NCBI GenBank assembly: GCA_964416195.1
Contig: CAYQDB010000001.1
Coordinates: 62,001 to 126,000 of the forward strand
Source: CAYQDB01 sp964416195
GTDB taxonomy: Bacteria > Zixibacteria > MSB-5A5 > GN15 > FEB-12
Length of the DNA stretch: 64,000 nt
Direction: 5' to 3'
In this document: piece after piece, positions 62,221-64,000 of the stretch
Numbering within the stretch: position 1 is the stretch's first letter
Layout: every line of letters starts with the position of its first letter
The notes under the pieces: model-generated
The model's input: the letters and a program-made list of their open reading frames with translations, nothing else
Told to the model about the DNA's origin: nothing
Database searches by the model: none
Program-made: the position numbers and the translations under genes

Positions 62221-63198
62221 ATGAACACCATGCCTATTAGAAAGCAGCTTTTATTTGTTCTTTCGTTCACTATGCTGTTGGCCATATTTGCAGGCTTAGC
62301 CAATACCCAGGACTCGTTGCAGATATACCTGCAAAAAGGCGCAAAGGGATTGTTGGCCAAAGAATATACTCAAGCTCTTGAGAACTATAAGAGCGCTCTG
62401 AGGCTTACCCCTGACAACTTTGAGGCCGTCAAGAATCTGGGAGTAATCTACTCGGCTCTCGGCGATCAGAAGCAGGCGCGAGTCTATTTCGAACGAGCCT
62501 ATCAGATCAATCCCCTTGAGCCCGAGGTCGGCAATAATCTGGGTGTGCTCTCAAGCAACGAAGGTAACTCCAGTGAGGCAATCAAGTATTTTGAAACTGC
62601 CGTAAAACTTGACTCCAATAGTGCGGTCTATCTGACAAATCTTGGTCGGGAATATTCGAAGATTGGTCGTATCAGCCGAGCGCTTCCGGCTTTGCATCGG
62701 GCGCGGGAGTTGGAGCCGGACAAAGCGATTATTCTTTTTTCCCTCGGTAGTTGCTATGCTGCCGCTGACAATCTCGACAGCGCCGAGTTCTACTTCGAGC
62801 GCAGTGTGGCCGCCGGAGGCAGTACTGCCCAACTGTTCTACTTCCTCGGTACCGTCAAGAGACGCCTCGGTAAGAACGAGGATGCTGAAAAGAGTTTCAA
62901 GAAGACCCTTGTATACGAGCCTGACCACAAGGAGTGCCTTCAGTCCCTGGGGATGCTTTATCTCTCTGAGGGGCGGTATGGCGAGTCCGCCGAGCAGGCC
63001 AGGCGGGTGGTTGATATCGATTCCATGTTCAACGCCGGATGGGTATTGCTTGGCGCCGCCTATGCTCTGGATGACATGGCCGTTCAGGCGGACAGTATCC
63101 TCGAGAGGCTGTTTGCCGTCGATTCTGCCATGGGTTTTCAGATGCTCGACATTGTCACCCGGGAGTACAAAAAGAAAAAGGCCAAGCAAGGGCACTAG
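62221..63198 (+). CDS. Secreted or periplasmic TPR protein
   Basis: 325 residues. The N-terminal signal peptide is QLLFVLSFTMLLAIFAGLAN. The rest is eight or so TPRs, recognisable by A-L-x-x-Y and N-L-G-V-x-Y patterns: AKEYTQALENYKSALRLTP, VKNLGVIYSALGDQKQARVY, VGNNLGVLSSNEGNSSEAIK and so on. Such proteins act as adaptors in periplasmic complexes. No partner is apparent. No clear ribosome-binding site; TATAAC lies just upstream of the ATG but is not matched by a -35. Confidence 0.8.
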   Translation: MNTMPIRKQLLFVLSFTMLLAIFAGLANTQDSLQIYLQKGAKGLLAKEYTQALENYKSALRLTPDNFEAVKNLGVIYSALGDQKQARVYFERAYQINPLEPEVGNNLGVLSSNEGNSSEAIKYFETAVKLDSNSAVYLTNLGREYSKIGRISRALPALHRARELEPDKAIILFSLGSCYAAADNLDSAEFYFERSVAAGGSTAQLFYFLGTVKRRLGKNEDAEKSFKKTLVYEPDHKECLQSLGMLYLSEGRYGESAEQARRVVDIDSMFNAGWVLLGAAYALDDMAVQADSILERLFAVDSAMGFQMLDIVTREYKKKKAKQGH

Positions 63199-63450
63199 TC
63201 TGTCAACGCAGTCCGGCGTTTCTGCAGTTATCTCGACACCTCTTATCGTCATAAATCGAGGCGAATCGCGCTGGCGCCTTACCTCCGCAAATATGGTCAC
63301 AATCCCACTACGAATCTATTCGCACCCATATTTCCAACTGGGGTAAGTCCCCACAAATGACCTGCCAGAGCCCATCGGCGGCCAAAGTCATAGCCGGCAT
63401 GGGATTTGATGAGGTTGCCCTGGGATGCAAACGTTTCGAAAGGAATAGCT

Positions 63451-64000
63451 ATGGTACAGAAGGCGTACTATCTGGCTTTATTTGTTGTGGCGTCGGTTTT
63501 TGTCGCCGGAGTCGTGGCGGGGGGTAATTTGTCCGAGAAAAGACAGGACAAAAGGGAAATCCGCCAGAACAAAACAGAACTGGGAGCCACCAGCACGGCT
63601 TTGGCTCGCCTGTCAGGCACTGTCGACAGCTGGGTTAAGGCTAACCTCAGAGGGGATGATGAGAAAGCCCAGTATTATGAAGAGAGTATCTCAAGGCAGG
63701 TACAGGCGGATATCGCTTCTTCCCGGCAGCTGGTCAATCGGTATGAGGCTGAAGTCCGTCGCTCCAACAAGGAGTACCATCGCCCGTATCGATTCCGGGT
63801 GGCGCGTCATGATGACCGGGTTGACTTTCATGATGACGTTAAGGATCTCGATCATGCGAAACAGCTTCTGGCGGTAAAAGAGCGGTTGGTGTCGGCATTT
63901 AATCGGACTGCCGTTTTCAGCAACAGGTATCGTCTTGTTGGGGACTATATGGAAACCATGCGGCGTGAATTGAACCTGACTCGGGCGGAGCTGGCTGAAG
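63451..64000 (+). CDS. Membrane-anchored coiled-coil protein, runs off the window edge
   Basis: Begins at an ATG 8 bases after AAAGGA. The frame MVQKAYYLALFVVASVFVAG is open to the last base (183 codons). An N-terminal membrane segment is followed by a strongly charged helical region (KRQDKREIRQNKTELG, YYEESISRQVQADIASSRQL) and a DDRVDFHDDVKDLDHAKQ segment, consistent with a long coiled coil. No family is recognised. The 3' end lies outside the window. Confidence 0.7.
   Translation, partial: MVQKAYYLALFVVASVFVAGVVAGGNLSEKRQDKREIRQNKTELGATSTALARLSGTVDSWVKANLRGDDEKAQYYEESISRQVQADIASSRQLVNRYEAEVRRSNKEYHRPYRFRVARHDDRVDFHDDVKDLDHAKQLLAVKERLVSAFNRTAVFSNRYRLVGDYMETMRRELNLTRAELAE

Overview
The window is a contiguous bacterial chromosomal segment of medium GC content. 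It most probably comes from an uncultured Gram-negative lineage of the Fibrobacterota-Chlorobiota-Bacteroidota (FCB) superphylum, with Candidatus Zixibacteria or a close relative my best guess. The signs are a short Bacteroidota-like primary sigma factor, an MsbA/heptosyltransferase lipopolysaccharide cluster, a YPNPFNP-type C-terminal sorting domain, and many large secreted proteins ending in paired dockerin-like calcium loops. The taxonomic call is inference. I see no rRNA, tRNA, CRISPR array, prophage or transposase.

Layout. 1-5.2 kb: end of an unknown gene, a bidirectional terminator and a 1659-residue secreted beta-propeller/dockerin protein. 5.2-6.2 kb: a repeat-bearing spacer. 6.2-10.6 kb: a Rad50/SbcC-like ATPase overlapping a membrane-anchored thermonuclease, then two small envelope proteins. 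10.6-15.9 kb: a truncated secreted-protein remnant and a giant secreted protein with a type IX-like C-terminus. 16-20.2 kb: a GT-C membrane protein, the primary sigma factor and an HtrA protease. 20.6-24.9 kb: a vitamin operon (class II aldolase, aminotransferase homologue without its lysine, FolB, FolK, deoxynucleoside kinase, PanB). 25.1-29.1 kb: two tandem paralogous cohesin/dockerin-like proteins with duplicated near-consensus promoters. 29.4-37.5 kb: a tightly overlapping minus-strand operon for lipopolysaccharide assembly (MsbA, GT4, GT9, GT2, GT9) that ends in a RelA/SpoT enzyme. 37.7-43.3 kb: lipoprotein, site-2 protease, a small orphan, glutamate dehydrogenase, 3-methyladenine glycosylase, PHP phosphatase and metallo-hydrolase. 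43.4-55.0 kb: prfB (with a programmed +1 frameshift), pta, then a flotillin / aminotransferase-fusion / ndk / PEP carboxykinase run, a FmdB zinc ribbon, a GlcD-type oxidase and a TPR protein. 55.4-59.7 kb: two more paralogous dockerin proteins sharing a conserved structured leader. 60.1-64 kb: an RqcH/NFACT protein, a possible terminated small RNA, a TPR protein and a coiled-coil membrane protein that runs off the end.

How the genes fit together. The metabolic genes suggest growth on amino acids and organic acids: glutamate dehydrogenase, aspartate aminotransferase, ATP-type PEP carboxykinase, phosphotransacetylase and a glycolate/lactate-type oxidase. The envelope genes describe a lipopolysaccharide-bearing cell that exports many large beta-rich proteins. 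Recent gene duplication is prominent: two tandem pairs of secreted-protein genes carry their upstream regions with them, and a stray copy of the panB 3' end lies beside one pair. The most unusual items are the aminotransferase homologue that has lost its PLP lysine, the fusion of an aminotransferase to a PEPCK/HprK-like domain with a degenerate P-loop, the conserved structured leader, and the panB relic.
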